DNA of 64,000 nucleotides. It comes from CAZYQW01 sp964649825 (GTDB taxonomy: Bacteria; Planctomycetota; B15-G4; JADJEK01). The DNA is taken from assembly GCA_964649825.1 (NCBI GenBank), contig CAZYQW010000060.1, forward strand, positions 51,772 through 115,771, given 5' to 3'. Each line of letters opens with the position of its first letter. Within the stretch, counting starts at the first letter, position 1. A program made the position numbers and the translations under genes. Positions 8,856 through 16,483 of the stretch are shown here, piece by piece. Below the pieces are notes generated by a model. It searched no databases and was not told the DNA's origin. It was given only the letters and a program-made list of their open reading frames with translations.

Positions 8856-9617
8856 GTGGATCCGAAGGAGTTCGCGATCCAGTACGACATCGAGGAGACA
8901 CACTGGTGGTTCAAGGCCCGCCGGCGTCTCGTGCGCCGCTTCGCCGAGCAGATCCGCGACGAACTCGGGCGTCCGCTGCGGATCCTCGACGTGGCGTGTG
9001 CGACCGCGATGTCGTTCCGCTTCCTCTCCGACCTCGGCACGATCCGCGGGCTCGACATCTCGAGGGAGACGATCCACTTCGCGAAGCAGCGCGGGATCGA
9101 CCGGATCGTGCGGGGCGACGCGCAGAGGATGCCGTTTCGCGAGGGCGCGTTCGATCTCGTCCTGGCCCTCGACGCGTTCGAGCACTTCCCCGACGACGTC
9201 GGATCGATGGCCGAGGTGCGGCGCGTCCTGTCGCCGCACGGGGCGCTGATCTGCACGGTCCCCGCGTTCATGGCGCTCTGGAGCCCCCACGACGACGCGT
9301 TCCATCATCTGCGCCGCTACACGCGAGGCGAGCTCAAGGCGAAGATCGCCGGCCAGCAGTTGAGCGTGCAGCGCCTCTCGTACTATTCGATGTTCCTGAC
9401 TCCGCCGCTCTTCGTCTTCCGCAAGCTGCGCCAGCTTCTCGGCCGCGGCAAGGAGGCGACGTCGGACTTCACGGTGAAGATCCCGCGGCCGGTCGAGTGG
9501 GGGCTCGGCGGCCTCATGTCGATGGAGGCGGCGATGATGAAGTTCGTCGACCTGCCGATCGGCGCGTCGCTCATCTGCTTGTCGAGGAAGTCGGCGGCGC
9601 CGCCGCCGACAGCCTGA
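8856..9617 (+). CDS. Class I SAM-dependent methyltransferase with atypical motif I
   Basis: 253 residues starting at GTG 8856, with AAGGAG 5 bases upstream. Seven-strand methyltransferase features are RILDVACATAMS (motif I position), IRGLDIS (acidic end of strand 2), GDAQRMPFREGAFDLVLALDAFEHF (post I to motif II region) and VLSPHGALIC. Motif I is odd: the usual DxGxGxG loop is replaced by DVACATAMS, losing the glycines that contact SAM. The C-terminal third (HHLRRYTRGEL, FVFRKLRQLLGR, a final hydrophobic stretch) matches methyltransferases of lipid-linked glycan clusters. The last 47 bases overlap the convergent gene on the other strand. The target is unknown. Confidence 0.75.
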   Translation: MDPKEFAIQYDIEETHWWFKARRRLVRRFAEQIRDELGRPLRILDVACATAMSFRFLSDLGTIRGLDISRETIHFAKQRGIDRIVRGDAQRMPFREGAFDLVLALDAFEHFPDDVGSMAEVRRVLSPHGALICTVPAFMALWSPHDDAFHHLRRYTRGELKAKIAGQQLSVQRLSYYSMFLTPPLFVFRKLRQLLGRGKEATSDFTVKIPRPVEWGLGGLMSMEAAMMKFVDLPIGASLICLSRKSAAPPPTA

Positions 9618-12000
9618 GGGACGCGGCGAGCGCGCGCGTTCGGTCCGCCCGCGATTGAGCGTAGGCGGCGAGGAGCTGGAACACCCGGGCGTCGAGCGGG
9701 TCGATCCGGGTCAGGTCCAGGATGCGCCGGAGCTGCCCGTCCGCGATGTCGAGCTCGCGCAGGGTCTCCGCGTACTCCCGATGCGCGTCGACGTCGTACG
9801 CGTCGTGGAGGAAACCGAGCCGGTAGCGTCCGAGCGCGCCGCGCCGGAGCCGCTCGGCCTCGGCGGGGTCATCCTCGCGATCGGCCTCGATCCGACCGAC
9901 CCGTGCCACGACCTGCTCCCACGCCGTGACGACGTCCGGGTCGTCCACCGCCTTCAGGAACGCGCGCTGCACCGCCCACACCTGGCGGAGGCTCTCGAGG
10001 GGGCCGCGCGGCGTCCACTTGCGGTAACCCGCGAGCTCGGCGTCGACGAAGGCGTCGGCCAGCTCGACGGCCGCCATCTCGAGCTTGGGCCGCAGTTCCG
10101 CCGTGCGCGTCAGCTCGTCGATCGCCGCGGCCACGTCGCCGCGACCCCGCAGCACCCGCCCAAGTCGATGGCGGGTGTCCGCGTTCGAGGGATCCTCGTC
10201 GCGCGCGGCGAGCAGGAACTCGAGGATCGCGTCGCGCGCCGCCGCACGTTCTCGACCGAGCCGCGCCGCGTCGTCGGAGCTCGAGCGCGCGAGGAGCTGG
10301 AGCATCTCGACCTCGCGCTTCGCGTCGTCGTCGAGGATCGCGGCGCAGAGCTCGAGGCGGACGCGCGCTTCCGTCCCGTTCGGAGAGTCGAGCGGATCGT
10401 CGGGACCGAGCCGGTCCGCGCGCCGCGTCAGCGCGCGGAGGTTCGTCGCCGCGAGGTCCCATCGGCGGTGGGAAAGTCGAGTGCGACCCCGGCGCAGGAG
10501 GAGCGTCGCGGTCGGCCGGTCGACGTCGGCGAGCGCGGCCGTCGCCTCGCGGGAGAACGCGTACACGGGTCCGGGCGGCTGCGCCACGGCGCGAAGCCGC
10601 CCGTCGTCGAGCGCGAGGGGGTCGAAGCGGCGGGGGGCCGAGTCGTTCCCGCACACGAAGATGGCGTGCCGCCCGTGGAGGAACGTGACCGGCCGGCGGT
10701 TGGTCCGCACGATCGCACCCGCGGCTGCACGAACCTCGTCGAACGTCAGCTCCGCGAGATCGATGACGAAGAGCTGGAACGGCGGCCCCTCGCGGCCGTC
10801 GCGCCAGTGTCTCGATTCATCGAGGAGCGGCTGCGCGAACTCCTCGGCGGGCACCGTCCTCACGTCGGCGAATAGCTCCGGCATGGACGGTGGGCCGAGG
10901 ATCCCCAGCGCGGACTCGAGCTCGTGCAGGCCGCGGTCGAGATCGAGGAACGGCCACCCCGGCGGATCGGGTCGGGCGGGTCGTCCGGCGCGACCGCGGA
11001 CGTCAGGCGGCACGGGCCGGCCGTCGAACTGCCGGATCGGATCCTCGAGCACGAAAGTGGGGTTCGGGACGCGCGACCATCGCGACGCGAGGCCGAGCGT
11101 GATCGCGGCGCCGATCACGCACGCGACGCGCGGCGACCGCCGTGGTGAGGCCGCCGCTCCCGCGAGCAACGCGGAGATCATCGCGAACGGGACTCCGTAC
11201 GCCCCCGCGGCGAACGGGGCGGCCGATCCGGCCACGGCGGCCGCGACCAAGCCGATCCGGCGGGGCGCCTCGATCACCACGGATTGACACAGGGCGCCGA
11301 GACAGAAGATCGCCGCGCCCGCCACCGAGCCGGCGAGAAGGGCGCCGCCGTAGAGGAAGTGGCTTCGCGTGACCGAAGGGCCCTGGATCGATCGTGCGCG
11401 CGCGAGGACCTCGTCGAACGGAGGAATCTCGATCGCGAGCGCGGCCGCGGCGGCGAGCGCGAGAAGCGGCGCGCCCAGCGGCCGAAACCGCGGGTGACGG
11501 TCGAGGAGGAAGCGCGTCACCCAGGCCCCGAGTCCGGCTGCCGCGAGCCACGTCGCGATGACCGCCACCGCGCCGGGCGCGTCGGTGCCGACGATCGCGA
11601 GCACCTCCCGGCCGGGGGTGAGGGTTCCCAGTCCGAGCGCGAACGCCGCGAGGGCGGCGGCGATGGCGCGAAACGGAACGACCTCCTGGCGCGGCTCCCG
11701 AGCGCGGGCGAACGTGGCGCCCAAGACGGTCGCCAGCGCGCCGAGCCCGGCGAGGGCGATCAGCAGGAGGGGCCCTTTTTCGAGCGCGAGCGTGCGGACC
11801 GCGAGGAGCAGGGTCGAGAGCGCACCGAGCGCGGCGAGATCGAGTCGCGGCTTCATCCGCTGCACCGCGAGCACGACCGCCGCGGCCGCCGCGATTCCGG
11901 GCGCGAGGGTTACGGCGGTCGACGCATCCGCGTGGAACGCGAACAGAGCCAGCGATGCGGCCGCGAAGACTCCAGCGAAGAGCCAGGCGAGTCGGTCCAT
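9571..12000 (-). CDS. Large polytopic membrane protein with TPR-like C-terminus, unknown function
   Basis: 809 residues, not recognised as a named family. The first ~310 residues hold about eleven hydrophobic segments. A soluble region of ~500 residues follows; its middle part (LDLDRGLHELESALGILG, then TNRRPVTFLHGRHAIFVCG) vaguely resembles the C-terminal part of membrane-embedded spermidine-synthase-like proteins. From about residue 610 there are helical repeats with TPR character (TRHRLGRVLRGRGDVAAAIDEL, AAVELADAFVDAEL, HREYAETLRELDIADGQL). No catalytic motif stands out. It starts at ATG 12000, divergent from the second radical SAM gene, and its 3' end overlaps the methyltransferase gene by 47 bases. 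It could scaffold envelope or glycan assembly, but this is only contextual. Confidence 0.6.
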   Translation of the reverse strand: MDRLAWLFAGVFAAASLALFAFHADASTAVTLAPGIAAAAAVVLAVQRMKPRLDLAALGALSTLLLAVRTLALEKGPLLLIALAGLGALATVLGATFARAREPRQEVVPFRAIAAALAAFALGLGTLTPGREVLAIVGTDAPGAVAVIATWLAAAGLGAWVTRFLLDRHPRFRPLGAPLLALAAAAALAIEIPPFDEVLARARSIQGPSVTRSHFLYGGALLAGSVAGAAIFCLGALCQSVVIEAPRRIGLVAAAVAGSAAPFAAGAYGVPFAMISALLAGAAASPRRSPRVACVIGAAITLGLASRWSRVPNPTFVLEDPIRQFDGRPVPPDVRGRAGRPARPDPPGWPFLDLDRGLHELESALGILGPPSMPELFADVRTVPAEEFAQPLLDESRHWRDGREGPPFQLFVIDLAELTFDEVRAAAGAIVRTNRRPVTFLHGRHAIFVCGNDSAPRRFDPLALDDGRLRAVAQPPGPVYAFSREATAALADVDRPTATLLLRRGRTRLSHRRWDLAATNLRALTRRADRLGPDDPLDSPNGTEARVRLELCAAILDDDAKREVEMLQLLARSSSDDAARLGRERAAARDAILEFLLAARDEDPSNADTRHRLGRVLRGRGDVAAAIDELTRTAELRPKLEMAAVELADAFVDAELAGYRKWTPRGPLESLRQVWAVQRAFLKAVDDPDVVTAWEQVVARVGRIEADREDDPAEAERLRRGALGRYRLGFLHDAYDVDAHREYAETLRELDIADGQLRRILDLTRIDPLDARVFQLLAAYAQSRADRTRALAASLRLSAAAPPTSSTSR

Positions 12001-12045
12001 CCGATGATCCGATCAGGACTTCCGTGCCGATCGACGGCGGCGGGC

Positions 12046-12051
12046 TATAAT
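12046..12051 (+). promoter_or_regulatory. Perfect TATAAT -10 hexamer before the second radical SAM gene
   Basis: TATAAT stands in the 105-base divergent gap, 54 bases before the ATG at 12106. Such an AT-rich hexamer is rare in this GC-rich DNA and is well placed for a sigma-70-type promoter. There is no convincing TTGACA-like -35 at 16-18 bases. Confidence 0.45.
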
Positions 12052-12105
12052 TCCGGACTCACGCCGTTCAGGACCCTCCCGAGCGACAGACGAAAGACCT
12101 CATCG

Positions 12106-13509
12106 ATGCGTCTCCTCCTCGTCAACCCCCCGAGTCCGGAGAACCAGCGGGTCAGCCGTGGCCTGATGGGCGGATTCGGCATGGCGGTGAATCAGGATCT
12201 GGTCTACCCGCCGCTCAACCTCGCGTACGTCGCCGCGGTGGTTCGCGAGCACGGACACGAGGTCCGGATCCTCGACGCCGAGGCGCTCGACCTGGACCGA
12301 CCGGAGACGTTGAGGCGCGGCGCGGCGGAGCGCTTCGACCTGGTCGGCGTCGACTCGTCGACCACCACGATCGAGGGCGACCTGACCCTCGCCGCCGAGC
12401 TCGCGACCCGGCTTGGGGCCCGCTCGTTCACGATGGGTGCGCAGGTCACGAACACCCCGGACAACGTCCTCGCGCGCACGGGCGTCCACTTCGTCATCCG
12501 CGAGGAGGTCGAGGCGACGGTCGTCGCGTTGCTCGACGCTCTCGAGGGGGGCACCGACGTCGCCTCCGTCGAAGGGATCTCCTACCAGGGCGAGAACGGC
12601 GTGATCGTCCACAACCCGGCGCGCAAGAAGATCGTCGAGCTCGACCAGATCCCGTACCCCGCGCGCGACCTGCTGCCGAACGACCGCTACCGGATCCCCG
12701 ACATGGTCGGGCCCATGACGACCGTGCAGTCGAGCCGGGGCTGTCCCATCAACTGCACCTACTGCGGCTACACGCTCTCGCAGGGGCTCCGGTTCCGGTA
12801 TCGCAGCCCCGAGAACGTGGTCGGCGAGCTGGTCGAGATCAACCGCGTCTACGGCATCAAGAACGTCGTCTTCCGCGACCCGCTGTTCTCGGCGAACAAA
12901 CAGCGGATCCACGAGATCTGCGACGGCATCGTGCGCGAGAAGCTCGACCTCGAGTGGCAGTGCGAGACCGCGATCAAGTGCCTCGACGAGGAGCTGCTCG
13001 AGCACATGAAGCGCGCCGGCTGCGTGTCGATCTCCTTCGGCGTCGAGACCGCCGACCCCGAGCTCGGCAAGAAGTACTCGAACTCGAAGATCCGCTCCCC
13101 CGAGCACGCAGAGACCGTGATCCGCGCGGCCAAACGGCTCGGCATCCGCACGCGCGCCTTCTTCATGCTCGGCTTCCCCGAGGAGACTCGCGAGCAGATG
13201 CACGGCACCGTTGACCTCGCCGTCCGCCTCGACCCCGACTCCGCGCAGTTCACGTCGGTCACGCCGTATCCCGGCACCCCGATGTGGCATGACGTCCGCA
13301 AGGGGCAGGAGGAGGACTATGCCACCTACGACGGCCACAAGCCGACGGGGGTGAACACGGTGCTCACCCCGAACGAGCTCGCGGCGGAGATCAAACGGGC
13401 GTACCGGCGGTTCTACTTGCGCCCGGCGCGGATCCTGAATCAGCTCGCGTCCCCGAGGCGGTTCGCGTCGCGGATACGTCACTACCTGACGATGCATCAG
13501 AGCGCGTGA
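12106..13509 (+). CDS. Cobalamin-binding-type radical SAM protein (paralogue)
   Basis: 467 residues. The N-terminal B12-type domain begins MRLLLVNPPSPENQ, and YPPLNLAYVAAVVREHGHEV is the typical first helix region. The radical SAM core has SRGCPINCTYCGY (C-x3-C-x2-C) near residue 207, FGVETADPELG, and MLGFPEET as the SAM-contacting GxP-like loop. Order and spacing of the blocks parallel the protein at 2547-3959, so the two are probably paralogues with different substrates. The ATG at 12106 was chosen because it opens directly on the conserved LLLVNPP strand and follows a TATAAT at 54 bases; the upstream open frame is antisense to another gene. Substrate unknown; the glycan context suggests a carbohydrate or lipid. 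Confidence 0.85.
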   Translation: MRLLLVNPPSPENQRVSRGLMGGFGMAVNQDLVYPPLNLAYVAAVVREHGHEVRILDAEALDLDRPETLRRGAAERFDLVGVDSSTTTIEGDLTLAAELATRLGARSFTMGAQVTNTPDNVLARTGVHFVIREEVEATVVALLDALEGGTDVASVEGISYQGENGVIVHNPARKKIVELDQIPYPARDLLPNDRYRIPDMVGPMTTVQSSRGCPINCTYCGYTLSQGLRFRYRSPENVVGELVEINRVYGIKNVVFRDPLFSANKQRIHEICDGIVREKLDLEWQCETAIKCLDEELLEHMKRAGCVSISFGVETADPELGKKYSNSKIRSPEHAETVIRAAKRLGIRTRAFFMLGFPEETREQMHGTVDLAVRLDPDSAQFTSVTPYPGTPMWHDVRKGQEEDYATYDGHKPTGVNTVLTPNELAAEIKRAYRRFYLRPARILNQLASPRRFASRIRHYLTMHQSA

Positions 13510-13545
13510 GAGCTCGCGCGCGACCGGCGGGTCGAGCCCCCCGAA

Positions 13546-14883
13546 TCAGAACCCGCCGAAGATGAACGAACCGAGCGACGTCACCGGCGCCGCCTCTCTC
13601 GCATCCTCGATGATTCCCAGAGTCGCGCTGAAGAGCCGCTCGAGCTTCTGCTTCGATTCCGGGTCGTTGATGAGGTAGCCGAGTGCGCCCGTCGAGTTCT
13701 CGATCGGGTCGAGGATGCTCGTTCCGATCCGACCGACCTGCTCGTCGATCTTCGTGAGCGCGCTCTTCGCCGTCGTGCCGAGATCGCCGTACGCGAGGTT
13801 GTAGATCAGCGAATCCTGGTTCGTCGTGGCGTCGCGGACGTAGCCAGCGACGTCGTCCACGAGCTGGTCCGTCTTGGCGCCGAGGGAGTCCGGCCCGTCG
13901 TCGGTCAGGCGGCCGAGGAGGCTGCCGGGACGGTTCGCCTTGTCCATGAACGAGCGTGCGTCGGCGACCAGACCCTTGCCGTCGGTGAGGATCGCGTCGA
14001 CGTCCTGCTTCCACGGGTGGTCCGGCGTGACGAGCGCTCCGATCACGCTGTCCGAATCGTTCGCCGAGTCGACGAACGCCTTGATCCCGTCGGACGCGGC
14101 GAGCAGGTTGCTGCGGAACGGACCTTCGTAGAAGAGGTCGTGGAACAGCGTGTTCGGCGTCTTGGCCTGATTCGCGAGGTCATCGAGCGTCGCCACGACG
14201 TTCTCGGCCTTGGCGCGCGCGTCCTTGTTGTTCAGCAGGTAGCCGATGATGCCCTGCTCGTTCTCGTCGGTCAAACCGCGCGAGGCGACGCGGATGTTCT
14301 CGACGATCTCGTTGACGCCATCGATGTTGTCCTCGACCAGTCGGCCGATCGCGTTCAGCGGGTGCGGCTTGGGCGTTCCGACGAGGACGACCGACGCGAT
14401 GTCACGCGGGTCGGTGGGGTCGAGCGAACCCTCGTCCGGACCGGGTTCCTTCACCGCGGCCATCGGCGGCCCGGGCACGATCGTCACGACCTTGCCGCCG
14501 AGGAGGTTCGAGTCCTCGGCGTAGATCGTGTATCCGGAGTGGAGCTCGATCTCGTGCTCGAGCTCGATGACCAGGAGCACGTTCGGCACGAAGGTCGACC
14601 CCGCCGCGACCAGACCTTCGGTCGCGAGGTCGCGCCCCGCGTTGTTCCACGTCGCGCGCTCGATCGGTTGGATCCGGCTGACGCGACCGTAGCGCGTTCC
14701 GTGGACGAGCACGGAGTCCTCCTTGCGGACGCCGTAGACGTCCTCGAACAGGACGTTCAGGTACTGCCGCGTCCCCATGCCCGGCCAGTTGCGGAGCTGG
14801 GTCGTGACCCACGCAAGGGCGGCCAGGCCCCCGAAGAAGAGCAAGCCGACGATCAGGTCGCGCGGTGTCGATGAGCGGGCCAT
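13546..14883 (-). CDS. mlaD: MlaD-like MCE-domain protein with long repeat tail
   Basis: 445 residues from ATG 14883; a GTG one codon earlier is possible but sits too close to the GGAG. There is one N-terminal transmembrane helix (residues ~10-28). The MCE domain follows at ~40-140, ending in the characteristic LLGGKVVTIVPG. MCE proteins form hexameric rings that carry lipids across the periplasm. E. coli MlaD is about 180 residues; here ~300 extra residues follow, with six spaced copies of a GxLGxL-like motif (near residues 211, 244, 279, 320, 357 and 398), ending STGALGYLINDPES. It is the last gene of the lipoprotein-mlaE-mlaF-mlaD operon, 16 bases after mlaF. The tail is probably a periplasmic helical or tube extension. 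Confidence 0.85.
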   Translation of the reverse strand: MARSSTPRDLIVGLLFFGGLAALAWVTTQLRNWPGMGTRQYLNVLFEDVYGVRKEDSVLVHGTRYGRVSRIQPIERATWNNAGRDLATEGLVAAGSTFVPNVLLVIELEHEIELHSGYTIYAEDSNLLGGKVVTIVPGPPMAAVKEPGPDEGSLDPTDPRDIASVVLVGTPKPHPLNAIGRLVEDNIDGVNEIVENIRVASRGLTDENEQGIIGYLLNNKDARAKAENVVATLDDLANQAKTPNTLFHDLFYEGPFRSNLLAASDGIKAFVDSANDSDSVIGALVTPDHPWKQDVDAILTDGKGLVADARSFMDKANRPGSLLGRLTDDGPDSLGAKTDQLVDDVAGYVRDATTNQDSLIYNLAYGDLGTTAKSALTKIDEQVGRIGTSILDPIENSTGALGYLINDPESKQKLERLFSATLGIIEDAREAAPVTSLGSFIFGGF

Positions 14884-14899
14884 CACGTACTCCGTTTCG

Positions 14900-15676
14900 T
14901 TACGGCAGATGCATTCCGAGCTTCGTCTCTTCGTCCACCGAGAGGATCGGACGTCCCTCGATGAAGTCGCGGACGATCGGGTTCTTGGACTTGCGGATCT
15001 CGTCGGGTGTGCCGATCTCGATCAGACGGCCGAGGTGCATCATTCCAATCCGGTCGCCCACCTCGTATGCGTGAGGCAGGTCGTGGGTCACGACGATCGA
15101 CGTGACGCCGAAGCGCTCGCGGACGTTGTTGACCAGGTTGCTGATCGTCGCCGCCATGCGCGGATCGAGTCCGCCCGTCGGCTCGTCGTAGAGGATGAAC
15201 TTCGGGTTGGCGGCGAGCACCCGCGCGAGTGCGGCGCGCTTGCGCATTCCGCCCGAGATCTCGCTCGGCAGCTTGTCGCGTTCGGACGCCATGTTCACGA
15301 GTGCAAGCTTCTCGAGCACGATGCGGTCCACGTCTGCCGCCTTGAGCTTGCGCCGCCGATCCTCGCGGAGCGGAAGAGCGACGTTCTGGCCGACCGTCAT
15401 CCAGTTCAGGAGCGCTCCATGTTGGAACAGATAGCCGATGTCGGCGCGAATCTCGTTCAGTTCGCGCGGGGTGGCCGCGCCGACGTCGCGATCGCCGACG
15501 ATGACTCGACCGGCGTCGGCATGGAGGAGACCGACGACGTGCTTCAGCGTCACGCTCTTGCCGGATCCCGACGCGCCCATGATGACGAACGTCTCGCCCT
15601 TTGCGACTTCGAGCTCGAGGTCGATCAGGACGCGGCGGTTGCCGAACGACTTCTTGACGTGCTCGAGCCGGATCAC
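14900..15676 (-). CDS. mlaF: MlaF-like ABC transporter ATPase
   Basis: 258-residue ATP-binding subunit of the MCE-type lipid transporter, acting on the cytoplasmic face with MlaE. Walker A is GASGSGKSV, the signature is SGGMRKR (the M-R-K-R form typical of MlaF rather than the classical SGGQQQR), Walker B is FILYDEPTGGLDP, and the H-loop is VVTHDLPHA. The GTG start at 15676 overlaps the mlaE stop by 4 bases (GTGA), giving translational coupling. The open frame extends further upstream, but that part is antisense-like shadow of mlaE. The length matches the family. Confidence 0.93.
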   Translation of the reverse strand: MIRLEHVKKSFGNRRVLIDLELEVAKGETFVIMGASGSGKSVTLKHVVGLLHADAGRVIVGDRDVGAATPRELNEIRADIGYLFQHGALLNWMTVGQNVALPLREDRRRKLKAADVDRIVLEKLALVNMASERDKLPSEISGGMRKRAALARVLAANPKFILYDEPTGGLDPRMAATISNLVNNVRERFGVTSIVVTHDLPHAYEVGDRIGMMHLGRLIEIGTPDEIRKSKNPIVRDFIEGRPILSVDEETKLGMHLP

Positions 15677-16467
15677 GGGTAGAAGAACCAGGTCATGAAG
15701 TAGCCGAAGATGATGACGAGCATGAACGAGATGACCACCGCCTGGCGCGTGGCTCGGCCGACGCCGAGCGCGCCGCCCGAGGCTCGAAGCCCGGTGGAGC
15801 AGCCGATTGTCGAGATCGTGAGCCCGAACACGAGTGCCTTGAACAACCCAGTGAAGATGTCCTTCGGCAGCCCCGTCGTCGCGGCGGGCGTGGTCAGCGA
15901 ATCGATGACGTTGCGGATGTAGAGGTTCCAAGGGATCTGGAGCTGCGTCTCGCTGATGAATCCGCCGCCGATGATGCCCACCACGTCGGTCAGGAACGTG
16001 AGGATCGGACACATCAGCGCGAGCGCAAAGACGCGGGGCAGCACGAGGAAGTCGATCGGATCGATCGACATCACCTCGATCGCATCGATCTCCTCGGAGA
16101 CTTTCATGGTGCCGATCTCGGCCGCCATCGCCGCACCGACGCTGGCGGTGAGGATGATCCCCGTGATGAAGGGGCCCATCTCGCGGCAGAGCACGATCCC
16201 GATGATGTCCGCGATCTTCTCGCGTTGACCGAAGCGGTCGAGCTCGATGCCGGTCTGGTACGCGAGGATGATCCCGGTGAAGATCGCCACGATCACGACC
16301 ACCGGAAGCGGTTTGATCCCGCAGGTGTACATCTGGTCGAGCACCACACGGAGCCGGCGGAAGATCCGTGGGAACCGCGAAACCGTGGCGAGTAGCAGCT
16401 CGACGGTGTAGCCGGCGCCGCGGATCGACTGCTGCAGGAACGTGACTGCGAATCGAATCAGGTCCAA
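15673..16467 (-). CDS. mlaE: MlaE-like ABC transporter permease
   Basis: 264-residue membrane permease. It has an N-terminal amphipathic helix (FAVTFLQQSIRGAGY) and about five to six transmembrane helices. Family hallmarks are REMGPFITGIILTASVGAAMAAEIGTMKVSEEIDAI and MSIDPIDFLVLPRV (here quoted in parts: REMGP, AEIGTMKV, EEIDAIEVM). Start choice: TTG at 16467 is preceded by AGGACAGG at a good distance and gives the family's usual length; the longer frame runs into the upstream gene. It sits 16 bases after the WP-motif lipoprotein gene and overlaps mlaF by 4 bases. No MlaB or MlaC gene is seen nearby. Confidence 0.92.
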   Translation of the reverse strand: MDLIRFAVTFLQQSIRGAGYTVELLLATVSRFPRIFRRLRVVLDQMYTCGIKPLPVVVIVAIFTGIILAYQTGIELDRFGQREKIADIIGIVLCREMGPFITGIILTASVGAAMAAEIGTMKVSEEIDAIEVMSIDPIDFLVLPRVFALALMCPILTFLTDVVGIIGGGFISETQLQIPWNLYIRNVIDSLTTPAATTGLPKDIFTGLFKALVFGLTISTIGCSTGLRASGGALGVGRATRQAVVISFMLVIIFGYFMTWFFYP

Positions 16468-16483
16468 CCGTCCTGTCCTTTGG

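Noticed and set aside
13510..13545. Bidirectional terminator between the second radical SAM gene and mlaD
   Set aside because: Only a 5-bp CGACC/GGTCG stem without T-runs is present.
15677..16012. N-terminal extension of mlaF upstream of 15676
   Set aside because: It would overlap mlaE in another frame and is Arg/His-rich; the GTG at 15676 coupled to the mlaE stop gives the family length.
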